From the NCBI GenBank assembly GCA_017694845.1, contig JADIMI010000021.1:1-64000 (forward strand): a stretch of 64,000 nucleotides of DNA, in the 5' to 3' direction. Under the pieces are notes generated by a model, which made no database searches, was not told the DNA's origin, and saw only the letters and a list, made by a program, of their open reading frames with translations. Source of the DNA: Candidatus Cryptobacteroides intestinavium. Lineage in GTDB: Bacteria; Bacteroidota; Bacteroidia; Bacteroidales; UBA932. Shown here in pieces: positions 57,562-64,000 of this stretch; the stretch's first letter is position 1, and each line of letters begins with the position of its first letter. Position numbers and translations under genes: made by a program.

Positions 57562-58512
57562 TTACAACAAAAGTCTAAAGAACTCATCCTTAGGAGTAGA
57601 AAATTTCAATTTTTCCCTTGGCCTGCGGTTGATCTTCAATTGGACTGAATGTATGTATTCGTCGGTCAAATCCCTGTAATCGGTCCCTTTAGGGATGTAT
57701 TGACGGATAAGTTTGTTGGTATTCTCGATGGTCCCTTTCTGCCAGGAGGCGTAACTGTCCGCAAAGTATACGGTTGTGTTCAGTGTTCCGGCTATCCTCC
57801 GGTGCCGGCAAAACTCCACGCCGTTGTCCGTAGTTATGGAGAGGACATTCTTCCTGTACGGCCACAGCAGTCTTGTGACAGTCTCGGCCACGGCATCGGG
57901 ATTCTTGCCTTGCGGAAGCCTCTCCATGATAAGGTAGTTCCTGCTCCTCTCGCACAAGGTCAGGATCGCGCTCTTCTGGCCTTTCCCAAGTATCAGGTCC
58001 ATCTCCCAGTCTCCGAACCTCTTCCCGTCCGCTTCAGCCGGTCGCTCGTGGATGCTCACCCTGTCCGGGATGTTCGTGGCCCTTGTCGGACGCTTGCGTT
58101 TCTTGTGGCGTCTGTACTTCATCCTGTGGCAGCAGTGGCTCCGCACTTCTCCGCTGTCGTCATCACGTATCATCTCGTATATCCTCTCGTGGGACACCTG
58201 TATCCCCCGTCGCTTCAGCCAGCCGGATATCTGACGCGGTGACCACTCCTCGGATAGCAGCAGCCTCCTCGCTTCCCTCAGGATTGACGGACTGGTTGCC
58301 CTGTTACGGACTGTCCGCTCGCTTCGTTCATGAGCTTTTGCCTCGGCCATTGCCCAGCCGTATTTATTGAAACGGTTGCTCTTCCTTTTCAGTTCCCTGC
58401 TTACCGTGCTTTTGTGGACACCTATCTGCCGAGCAATGGCTGTCTGTGTCTTTTTCTCTTGCACTCCCAGATAGATTGCGTATCTTTGCTCCCGGGTCAA
58501 TTGTTTATACAT
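57562..58512 (-). CDS. IS30-family transposase
   Basis: The ATG at 58510-58512 (MYKQLTREQRYAIYLG) starts a 316-residue protein. The N-terminal helix-turn-helix reads TAIARQIGVHKSTVSRELKR, and a second one WSPRQISGWLKRRGIQVSHERIYEMI. The DDE catalytic core shows GDWEMDLILG (first Asp), ITTDNGVEF (second Asp) and GTIENTNKLIRQYIPKG (Glu), followed by INRRPREKLKFSTP, all as in IS30. It is full length with no frameshift, so the element may be active. Confidence 0.95.
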   Translation of the reverse strand: MYKQLTREQRYAIYLGVQEKKTQTAIARQIGVHKSTVSRELKRKSNRFNKYGWAMAEAKAHERSERTVRNRATSPSILREARRLLLSEEWSPRQISGWLKRRGIQVSHERIYEMIRDDDSGEVRSHCCHRMKYRRHKKRKRPTRATNIPDRVSIHERPAEADGKRFGDWEMDLILGKGQKSAILTLCERSRNYLIMERLPQGKNPDAVAETVTRLLWPYRKNVLSITTDNGVEFCRHRRIAGTLNTTVYFADSYASWQKGTIENTNKLIRQYIPKGTDYRDLTDEYIHSVQLKINRRPREKLKFSTPKDEFFRLLL

Positions 58513-58617
58513 TGGCAACACAAAATTAATTGATCTTCGGGGAACTTCGGTTCCCCTTTTTGTTTTTTGTGTTGCATCATTGCCCCAGGCTATCTCCCCC
58601 CTATAGCTCCCGGCCGA

Positions 58618-58663
58618 GAAGTGCGACAGTCAGTGGCCCGCGGGCCACTGACTGTTGCACTTC
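58618..58663. repeat. 46-bp near-perfect palindrome inside the right end of the IS30 element
   Basis: GAAGTGC at 58618 pairs through to GCACTTC ending at 58663, with a 28-bp perfect core (CAGTCAGTGGCCCG and its complement). Only one base pair is mismatched. It overlaps the inverted-repeat sequence of the IS and lies between the outer flank and the transposase start, so a transcript entering from outside would fold strongly here. Confidence 0.8.
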
Positions 58664-58800
58664 GGTGTTGAATCTACACTGGAAGTCCCTCAGTCACCAT
58701 AGCGTCAGCGAAGAATCTGTTCAGAAGGCCCTCCGAAACTGTATCCCTTGATATGAACCCTGTGCGCAGAGACGTCGACCGCGCCGCGTCTCTGCGCATA

Positions 58801-59058
58801 AACAACCATTCTCCCCGGGGGATATCTGTTCATCGACTTTCCCCTTTTTGCCTATGCTGGCGGAAACGGCATCCATCCTGGCAGAGGCCGATGAAGGATG
58901 GGAGATATGCATCCTCAACCATCGATATACGTTTCCTGTGGCATCATCAGGGTGCATATCTCCACTAAAATGTTGAGATATGCGCCGGCAACCCTCAATA
59001 TACGCTTTCAGTGGCATCTTGCCTGCGCATATCTCCTTTGGAATTACCGGCGGCTGCC
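58801..59058 (-). repeat. Hairpin-unit dispersed repeat, block X (two units)
   Basis: Read on the minus strand, this block is homologous to 63570-63751. It contains two stem-loop units (58901-58963 and 58975-59036). Each has GGAGATATGC-type 5' and GCATATCTCC-type 3' arms around a conserved loop, GATGCCACNGAA then CGTATAT. A shared 3' tail with GGGAAAGTCGA and GGAGAATG follows. It differs from the second block mainly by having one extra unit. Confidence 0.75.
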
Positions 59059-59090
59059 AATGTGCACGGGACAGGGACCCCGAGTGGCAC

Positions 59091-59191
59091 TCCAGATCCT
59101 TCACTTCGCCTGCGCTTCGTCTATGGTGACAACACAGCGGCTTCGTCTATGGTGACAAGGAATGTCTTTCTGAGCGTAGCGAAGAATCTGG
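59091..59191. repeat. Degenerate REP-like repeats
   Basis: An inverted CCAGATCCTTCACTTCGCC copy, two tandem copies of GGCTTCGTCTATGGTGACAA, and a forward TCTGAGCGTAGCGAAGAATC copy lie next to one another. They belong to the same repeat family as those in the PUL gaps. Confidence 0.75.
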
Positions 59192-59207
59192 AGAAGAAGG
59201 GCAGAGC

Positions 59208-59283
59208 AACGGACCGCGAACACGTCACTTTTGTATCTTATTGAATGATAATACATTGTGAAAACCGGTTGTTCGCGGTCCCC
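59208..59283. repeat. Inverted-end element, copy B
   Basis: The left arm AACGGACCGCGAACA (59208-59222) is identical to that of copy A at 25710, and the right arm is TGTTCGCGGTCC from 59270. The interior CTTTTGTATCTTATTGAAT aligns with TTTTTGTAACACATTGAAT in copy A, so similarity is not limited to the ends. Confidence 0.8.
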
Positions 59284-59295
59284 ACTTTTTTGAGG

Positions 59296-59366
59296 GGATC
59301 CCGAACAAGGTAATTTTGCATTATACTGTGTCTCAGCTGATTACGAAAATGTCGTGTTCGCGGTCC
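59296..59366. repeat. Inverted-end element, copy C
   Basis: The left arm GGATCCCGAACA (59296-59307) differs from copies A and B at two bases. The right arm TGTTCGCGGTCC (59355-59366) is identical. It follows copy B by 12 bp in the same orientation, and its interior is more diverged. Confidence 0.7.
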
Positions 59367-59407
59367 CTCGTCTGAGCTGGACCGGTGTCTTTCGTGAATA
59401 CCGAATT

Positions 59408-59878
59408 CTATATATGGCCTTTAATGATCTGGCGCAACGGAATCATAACGAAATCCCGCTCCAGCATCAGAGGATGAGGAATTTTAAGATCATCTTCATC
59501 TATCCGGAAATCCCCGAGAAGCAGTATATCGATATCTATTATTCTCGAATGGTATATTCTGTGACCTGAATCATCATACTCCGGACTGCCTGTCCTTCCC
59601 ATCTTTCTCTCTATCTCCTTGCATTTATCCAATATAGAATGCGCAAACCGGCATATCTCTGTTCCGCATGGAACATCAAGTACATACCTGACCACCGCAT
59701 TCAGGAACAAGTCCGGACTGTCGAACCCCCAAGGTTCAGTCTCAATGAAATCAGAAACTGCATCATAATGAGTACCCAATGCGCTGTCAAGCATCTCCAG
59801 CGCCCGGTGAAGACTGGCTTTTCTGTCACCTGAGTTGGATCCGAGTCCAAGATATAAATCGATTTGATCTGTCAGCAT
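59408..59878 (-). CDS. folK: 2-amino-4-hydroxy-6-hydroxymethyldihydropteridine pyrophosphokinase (HPPK)
   Basis: The 156-residue cytoplasmic enzyme transfers pyrophosphate from ATP to 6-hydroxymethyl-7,8-dihydropterin in folate synthesis. Signatures are LYLGLGSNSGDR at the N terminus, ETEPWGF, FLNAVVRY, the EIERKMGR segment with the substrate-binding Arg, and RIIDIDILLLGD plus IPHPLMLERDFVMIPLRQI at the end. Full length, with the start ATG at 59876-59878. It stands alone, with repeats on both sides. Confidence 0.96.
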   Translation of the reverse strand: MLTDQIDLYLGLGSNSGDRKASLHRALEMLDSALGTHYDAVSDFIETEPWGFDSPDLFLNAVVRYVLDVPCGTEICRFAHSILDKCKEIERKMGRTGSPEYDDSGHRIYHSRIIDIDILLLGDFRIDEDDLKIPHPLMLERDFVMIPLRQIIKGHI

Positions 59879-59895
59879 AGGGCAGGGGCATTTAA

Positions 59896-59926
59896 CAGAT
59901 TCTTCACTTCGTTCAGAATGACAAGG
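59896..59926. repeat. Single REP-like repeat, inverted orientation
   Basis: CAGATTCTTCACTTCGTTCA followed by GAATGAC lies between folK and the suf operon, about 20 bp before the folK start codon. Confidence 0.75.
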
Positions 59927-59964
59927 GACGTTCCACTGATAATATAATTCAAGATAAAGACAGG

Positions 59965-60363
59965 TCAGTCGACATCCAGACCCAGCTCCACAAGAGCCTC
60001 CTCCGACATTCTGCTCTTATCCCAGACAGGCTCGAACACAAGATCTATCGTTGCACTTACCACTCCTGGAACATCCTCTACAGCCTCCTTGACCTGCTCC
60101 ACCACATAATCCGCCATAGGACAGTTCGGAGCAGTGAGGGTCATCTGTATATATACATTATGCTCCTCATCCACCCTGAGTTCATATATCAGTCCAAGGT
60201 CATATATGTTCACCGGAATCTCCGGATCATAGACCTGCTTCAATGCCAGTATTATATCTCTTTCCAGACTCATTACATCAATCCTTTTGCTTATTGTCTT
60301 TTTCGTTTTTCCTTCACCCGTTTCTTCCAGACCTCTTTTCCTGAATCTGTCAAAAATACTCAT
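59965..60363 (-). CDS. DUF59/MIP18-family iron-sulfur assembly protein (SufT-like)
   Basis: The 132-residue cytoplasmic protein has the DUF59 core: ERDIILALKQVYDPEIPVNIYDLGLIYEL and IQMTLTAPNCPMADYVVEQVKEAV, with the conserved Cys in APNCPM, then VFEPVWDKSRMSEEA. An N-terminal basic stretch (FDRFRKRGLEETGEGKTKK) precedes it. Proteins of this family help deliver or mature Fe-S clusters. Its start overlaps the sufE stop by 4 bp (ATGA), and it is the last gene of the sufS-sufE operon, which supports that role. Confidence 0.9.
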   Translation of the reverse strand: MSIFDRFRKRGLEETGEGKTKKTISKRIDVMSLERDIILALKQVYDPEIPVNIYDLGLIYELRVDEEHNVYIQMTLTAPNCPMADYVVEQVKEAVEDVPGVVSATIDLVFEPVWDKSRMSEEALVELGLDVD

Positions 60364-60791
60364 AGCTTATTGTTTTCCACAGCAATCTCCCTTATTCGGG
60401 CTATCATAGACACCAGCCCGTTTGCCCTGGTCGGAGACAGATTTTCTTTGAGCCCTATCTTGTCCACTACAGAAAAATCCGAAGACATTATCTCCTCCGG
60501 AGTGCGGCCGGAATAGATTCTTATCAGAAGAGAAATTATTCCCTTTGTTATGATAGCATCACTGTCAGCATTGAACCATATCCGTCCATCCTCTATTTTA
60601 TAATCAAGCCATACTCTTGACTGACAACCTTTTATAAGTCTGTCATCAGTCTTGTCCGTTTCAGGATAGCTTTTAAGGGACTTACCAAGTTCTATAAGAT
60701 ACTCGTATTTGTCGAGCCACTCGTCGAACATAGAAAATTCGTCCACTACATCCGACTCCACTTCCTGAAGAGTCTTTGTCTGTTCTTCCAT
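60360..60791 (-). CDS. sufE: SufE sulfur acceptor protein
   Basis: The 143-residue protein accepts the persulfide from SufS and passes sulfur to the Fe-S scaffold. Features are FDEWLDKYEYLIELGKSL at the N terminus, the catalytic Cys in IKGCQSRVWL, then GIISLLIRIYSGRTPEEI and IGLKENLSPTRANGLVSMIARI. Length is as expected. It starts 4 bp after the sufS stop. Confidence 0.95.
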   Translation of the reverse strand: MEEQTKTLQEVESDVVDEFSMFDEWLDKYEYLIELGKSLKSYPETDKTDDRLIKGCQSRVWLDYKIEDGRIWFNADSDAIITKGIISLLIRIYSGRTPEEIMSSDFSVVDKIGLKENLSPTRANGLVSMIARIREIAVENNKL

Positions 60792-60795
60792 AATA

Positions 60796-62022
60796 TCAAA
60801 CCAACATTTTTATTGCCTTGTCCAGAGATGATATGAAATACTCTGCCTCCTGCATTGTATTGTATGCCACAAGCGATGCCCTGAGCATCCCGGTGACACC
60901 GAAACGGTCCATCAATGGCTCGGCACACATCTGCCCGGAACGCAGGGCGATCCCCATCTTGTCAAGTATAAGTGCAAGATCTTCATGATGCGCCCCATCT
61001 ACGCTGAAAGAGAAAAGAGGTATTTTCTCCTCAGGAGAGGATGGTATTCCATATAAATGTATTCTATTATCATTCAATAACTTATCGAGCAAAAAACATT
61101 TAATGGAGTCTTCATTTTCCTTCAATTCGGCGGATCTGAAAGCAAGTGCCGTTTCTATAGCGGGCTTGAGCGTAGCAACTCCGGCAAAATTCTGCGTCCC
61201 TGCCTCGAACTTCATTGGAAGCGGAGCAAAGGTCGTCCCGCTGAACCTTACAGTTCCCACCATCTCCCCTCCGGTCATAAACGGAGGCATCTGCTCGAGC
61301 CATTTCTTCTTTCCGTAAAGCACTCCTGTACCAGGGGCAGCGAAAACCTTATGCCCTGAAAAGACATAGAAGTCACAGTCCAGTTCCTGTACATCCACAC
61401 TTTGATGCACTATTCCCTGAGCTCCATCCACCAGCACCGGCACACCTCTGGAGTGACATTTTTCAACTATCCTTCTGACAGGGTTGACAAGTCCGAGAAC
61501 ATTGGAGATATGAGTCACCGCAACAATCCTTGTCCTGGATGTAATCAGAGAATCCAGCATATCCATCCGCAGATGACCTGTATCATCCACTGGAAGGACT
61601 TTCAGCGATGCTCCCTTTCTCATACACATCATCTGCCACGGCACGATATCCGAATGATGTTCAGCCTCGGATACTATTATTTCATCCCCATCACCCACAA
61701 AAGCCTCTCCAAAAGAGAAAGCCACAAGATTAATGGATGCGGTAGCCCCTGAAGTGAATATGATTTCTTCCCTGGTTGATGCATTTATGAAATGCTGCAC
61801 GGCATCCCTCGCCGATTCGTATGCATCCGTCGCTTCTTCGGCAAGAAGATGGACCGCCCTGTGGATATTGGCATTGCTCTCCCCTGATATACGGTTCCAG
61901 CAGTCTATTACAGACTGTGGCCTCTGGACGGTGGCTGCATTGTCAAAGTATACGAGATCTTTTCCATACACCTTTCTTGAGAGTGCAGGAAACACCGACC
62001 TTATTTCATCAATGGCAGCCAT
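60796..62022 (-). CDS. sufS: SufS cysteine desulfurase
   Basis: The 408-residue PLP enzyme takes sulfur from cysteine for Fe-S clusters. It shows VYFDNAATVQRPQSVID, SANINRAVH-like SNANIHRAVHLL, AEHHSDIVPWQ, the PLP Lys in FSGHKVFAAPGTGVLYG and the catalytic Cys in RSGQMCAEPLMDRFG, which fits the SufS (group II) type. It is the first gene of the operon. A -7 box TAAATTTG (complement of 62066-62073) lies 44 bp upstream of the ATG. Confidence 0.96.
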   Translation of the reverse strand: MAAIDEIRSVFPALSRKVYGKDLVYFDNAATVQRPQSVIDCWNRISGESNANIHRAVHLLAEEATDAYESARDAVQHFINASTREEIIFTSGATASINLVAFSFGEAFVGDGDEIIVSEAEHHSDIVPWQMMCMRKGASLKVLPVDDTGHLRMDMLDSLITSRTRIVAVTHISNVLGLVNPVRRIVEKCHSRGVPVLVDGAQGIVHQSVDVQELDCDFYVFSGHKVFAAPGTGVLYGKKKWLEQMPPFMTGGEMVGTVRFSGTTFAPLPMKFEAGTQNFAGVATLKPAIETALAFRSAELKENEDSIKCFLLDKLLNDNRIHLYGIPSSPEEKIPLFSFSVDGAHHEDLALILDKMGIALRSGQMCAEPLMDRFGVTGMLRASLVAYNTMQEAEYFISSLDKAIKMLV

Positions 62023-62065
62023 AATACCTTATTTTCCGATTTACAGAACAACCTGTTCAAGCCCG

Positions 62066-62073
62066 CAAATTTA
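62066..62073 (-). promoter_or_regulatory. -7 promoter box for the suf operon
   Basis: The complement reads TAAATTTG, matching TAnnTTTG, with the sufS start codon 44 bp downstream. It sits in the 140-bp divergent region shared with ruvA. Confidence 0.5.
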
Positions 62074-62107
62074 ATAAGAATCCACTTTAGATTGCCAGAA
62101 ATTATAA

Positions 62108-62115
62108 TAATTTTG
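62108..62115 (+). promoter_or_regulatory. -7 promoter box for ruvA
   Basis: TAATTTTG matches TAnnTTTG, 47 bp before the ruvA start. TTTA at 62086-62089 could be a weak -33 element at 18-bp spacing. Confidence 0.5.
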
Positions 62116-62162
62116 CAGATGCTTCCTTTATAGACAGGAAGCAGAAAATAAATCAGACAGAT

Positions 62163-62750
62163 ATGATAGATTACATCAAAGGGAAAATAATCGAGCTTAC
62201 ACCGACCTATACTGTTATCGAGAATTCCGGCATAGGATATATGATACAGATTTCACTCCAGACATTCTCCGCTCTGGAAAACAGGTCTGACATCACAATA
62301 TACATCCACCACTACATCCGTGAAGACGATGAGCAGTTCTACGGATTCGCCACTAAAGATGAACGTGAACTTTTCAGGCGGCTTATCGGAGTGAGCGGAA
62401 TCGGAGTATCAACAGCACAAATGATGCTGTCTTCCCTGTCATCGGACGAAATAAGGAATGCCATCATATCGGAAGACATCAACAGGATAAAAAGCATCAA
62501 AGGCATTGGATTGAAGACAGCGCAGCGCCTGATTCTGGAACTCAAGGACAAGATAGTGAAAGGGGGCGGATCAGACAGCACCGCCCTATTTTCACAATGC
62601 AACAATGCCATTGTCGAAGAAGCCACTACAGCCCTTGTTCTTCTCGGATTCACAAAGGCAAATGTCAACAAGGCCATCTCGGCTGTCTTGAAAGAAAACC
62701 CTTCAGCCAGTCTTGAATCGATAATAAAACTGGCTCTGAAAAAACTGTAA
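62163..62750 (+). CDS. ruvA: Holliday junction DNA helicase subunit RuvA
   Basis: The 195-residue protein binds Holliday junctions as a tetramer and loads the RuvB motor. Domain I is an OB fold (MIDYIKGKIIELTPTYTVIE). Domain II has two helix-hairpin-helix motifs, LIGVSGIGVSTAQMML and IKSIKGIGLKTAQRLIL. Domain III is a small three-helix bundle (ALVLLGFTKANVNKAISAVL). Full length. It is divergent from sufS, and no ruvB is in the window. Confidence 0.96.
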   Translation: MIDYIKGKIIELTPTYTVIENSGIGYMIQISLQTFSALENRSDITIYIHHYIREDDEQFYGFATKDERELFRRLIGVSGIGVSTAQMMLSSLSSDEIRNAIISEDINRIKSIKGIGLKTAQRLILELKDKIVKGGGSDSTALFSQCNNAIVEEATTALVLLGFTKANVNKAISAVLKENPSASLESIIKLALKKL

Positions 62751-62982
62751 TGAAAACTTGAAAGATATGCCAGAATACGCGAGATATCAGCGGAAATAAT
62801 GAGCAGACAGAAACAAGCACAACCAGCCACCATATGCATACATTGTCTGTAAAGTATTCGTCCTCTGCAGAATCATCGGAGGCTGTTTCAAAGAGAACAT
62901 AGAAACTGTCGAAAGCAGATATTTCGGATATGTTTTTCTGCATACTACAACCCCGACTATGAAATCGAATTCGATTAAATAA

Positions 62983-63020
62983 TTTTATAAAAGTGTTCCA
63001 CGTGGAACACTTTTATAAAA
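62983..63020. promoter_or_regulatory. 38-bp perfect palindrome with parS-like core
   Basis: The sequence reads identically on both strands over 38 bp (TTTTATAAAAGTGTTCCAC and its complement). The central 16 bp at 62994-63009, TGTTCCACGTGGAACA, match the chromosomal ParB-binding parS consensus TGTTNCACGTGNAACA at every position. The arms (TTTTATAAAAG) could also act as a bidirectional terminator, but the core match favours parS. Confidence 0.75.
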
Positions 63021-63396
63021 TCGCTTCTTGATCAATATATGGCAATATATCTAAAGAATATCTTTCAGTATAAATATCCAACTAACTAATATGCAAAGAA
63101 GTATATTTTATTCACAAACCAGGATATATTTCGGTCAATTTACACAAGAAAATCCTGAAAGAATGCTGTGAAATACCACTCCTCCAAAAGGCGAAAACAC
63201 TGGGATCAGTCAAAAAAGTATGTGCTTTTAACTTTGTTGTAGCGGACGGATCGATACCTGAACCGGCTGAAGACCTCGAACAACGATATTTTGCAACAAC
63301 CTATTTTTTTAATAAGATACAAATCTGGATTGCTCGCTGTCAGCCGTCCTGTCCTGAACGAAGCCTGTCTCTTGTGGCCATAGACGCAGCCGCTTT

Positions 63397-63543
63397 TTGT
63401 CATCCTGAGCCGTCGCCTCTTTGTCATCCTGAGCCGTCACCTCTTTGTCATCCTGAGCGGCAGCGAAGGATCTGAAGCACCCACCCCCATTCCTTGTATC
63501 GGCTTTCTACTGCAGATTCTTCGCTTCGCTCAGAATGACAGCA
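63397..63543. repeat. REP-like repeat cluster
   Basis: Three forward TTGTCATCCTGAGC units in tandem (about every 26 bp) end in a full copy with GGCAGCGAAGGATCTGAAG. An inverted full copy follows at 63513-63541. The pattern repeats that seen after the mannan PUL at 55472-55712. Confidence 0.85.
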
Positions 63544-63569
63544 TAACGCTGATCAGAACGAATGTACCT

Positions 63570-63751
63570 GCAGTTGCCGGTGATTCCAAAGGAGATATGT
63601 GCAGACAGGATGCCACCGAAGGCGTATATCGGGGGTCGGACGCGCATATCTCCCAGCCTCGTTCGGCCGCTGTCTGGGCGGACACCTTCTCCACCTGCAT
63701 TGGTAAAACGGGAAAGTCGAGGGATTGATATCCTTATGGAGAATGATTGTC
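63570..63751 (+). repeat. Hairpin-unit dispersed repeat, block Y (one unit)
   Basis: This is homologous over its full length to the minus strand of 58801-59058. It starts with GTTGCCGGTGATTCCAAA, has one stem-loop unit (63591-63653) with GGAGATATG and CATATCTCC arms and the loop GATGCCACCGAAGGCGTATAT, and a tail with GGGAAAGTCGA and GGAGAATG. It lacks the second unit of block X. Confidence 0.75.
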
Positions 63752-64000
63752 TTGGACGGTCTTTGGAACAGATTTCTCTCTGCCGCTCTGAATGATATGG
63801 AAGATGAATTTCTGCTGAATGGATTCGCAGGATATGAGTGTCCTGCTGGAAGGGAAAGCAGAGAACAGCCGGAGGGGATAAACAGAACTATCTTCCGAAA
63901 TAGACAAGGAGTACCGATATGTCAGCCGGAGACACTCCGGAAATTCTTGAAGCCTGAGCTATAGTTCTGGGTGCATACTTCTTAAGTTTCTGCCTGCATT

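Larger units (their letters stand above)
57527..58678 (-). mobile_element. IS30-family insertion sequence, about 1.15 kb
   Basis: The element contains a single intact transposase gene. Its ends form an imperfect inverted repeat: 57527-57551 against 58653-58677, 19 of 25 bases identical, with AAGTGCAACA as the conserved inner part. It is flanked by a 15-bp direct repeat, CTGGAAGTCCCTCAG, at 57512-57526 and 58679-58693, which looks like a target-site duplication. Size agrees with Bacteroidota IS30 elements. The intact gene and clean flanks suggest a recent insertion. Confidence 0.85.
58679..59407. other. Gene-free, repeat-mosaic intergenic region
   Basis: No credible gene occurs in these 729 bp. 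From left to right it holds a degenerate REP-like unit (58691-58727), a hairpin with TGCGCAGAGACG arms (58763-58798), the hairpin-unit block at 58801-59058, REP-like sequences with a duplicated GGCTTCGTCTATGGTGACAA (59091-59191), and two inverted-end elements (59208-59366). A 127-codon open frame on the minus strand is judged an artefact of the repeat. Confidence 0.7.
62751..64000. other. 1.25-kb gene-free region with parS-like palindrome and repeats
   Basis: No convincing coding sequence lies here; short frames lack start context and family features. The stretch is AT-rich up to about 63300 and contains the palindrome at 62983-63020 and one DnaA-box-like TTATTCACA (63108-63116). Then come REP-like repeats (63397-63543) and the hairpin-unit block Y (63570-63751). 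The last 250 bp show nothing recognisable. Confidence 0.6.

Noticed and set aside
58721..59104. 127-codon minus-strand frame, similar in part to a frame at 63562
   Set aside because: Similarity follows the nucleotide repeat and its hairpins. The two frames diverge and break at different places, with no family match.
62998..63020. Bidirectional terminator reading of the palindrome
   Set aside because: ruvA ends 230 bp away and no gene converges from the right. The exact match to the parS consensus is the better explanation.
63108..63116. DnaA box TTATTCACA as proof of an origin
   Set aside because: A single box is expected by chance in AT-rich sequence. No cluster of boxes and no dnaA or related origin genes are seen.
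63562..63964. Two short plus-strand frames near the right edge
   Set aside because: They cover the hairpin-unit repeat and featureless sequence, with no start context and no conserved protein features.

Overview
The window comes from a Bacteroidota chromosome, most likely order Bacteroidales. The evidence is SusC/SusD pairs, a hybrid two-component system, outer-membrane lipoproteins with a Cys directly after the signal peptide, and promoters of the Bacteroidota type (TAnnTTTG at -7, TTTG near -33). Weak Shine-Dalgarno sequences fit as well. The genus cannot be fixed from sequence alone. Two polysaccharide utilization loci (PULs) fill about 55 kb, and a housekeeping and repeat-rich segment fills the rest.

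PUL 1 (about 1-26.7 kb) targets an acidic plant glycan. A minus-strand operon reads from 15475 to beyond the left edge: an unrecognised exported toroid-like protein, a BACON-GH43 enzyme, two GH105 unsaturated-uronidase-like enzymes, SusC, SusD, two paralogous Ig/discoidin lipoproteins, and a GH115 alpha-glucuronidase cut by the window edge. A divergent HTCS regulator (15639-19647) carries a frameshift in a run of eight G. It overlaps by 4 bp a GH2 enzyme, followed by a FAD-oxidoreductase/GH130 fusion and an SGNH esterase. The divergent intergenic region has a 21-bp tandem repeat, a good candidate for the HTCS operator.

PUL 2 (26.7-55.5 kb) looks like a nearly complete system for acetylated galactoglucomannan. 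It holds a mannobiose-type 2-epimerase, an AraC regulator and a long plus-strand operon. The operon order is GH5_7-CE7 fusion, SusC, SusD, two surface glycan-binding proteins, GH26, GH5, GH3, a second GH26, GH130 mannosylglucose phosphorylase, GPH sugar symporter, GH5_2-GH36 fusion and GH2. Together these would deacetylate and cut the backbone outside, trim galactose and glucose in the periplasm, import mannobiose, epimerise it to mannosylglucose and phosphorolyse it.

From 55.5 to 64 kb are glyS (minus, with a terminator), an IS30-family insertion sequence, folK, a sufS-sufE-DUF59 operon and a divergent ruvA, followed by 1.2 kb with no gene. This segment is rich in non-coding repeats. They are REP-like sequences that also occur throughout the PULs, a 71-77 bp element with GGACCGCGAACA inverted ends (three copies), a hairpin-unit element present as two homologous blocks, and a 38-bp perfect palindrome whose core matches the chromosomal parS consensus. 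No tRNA, rRNA or CRISPR array was recognised.
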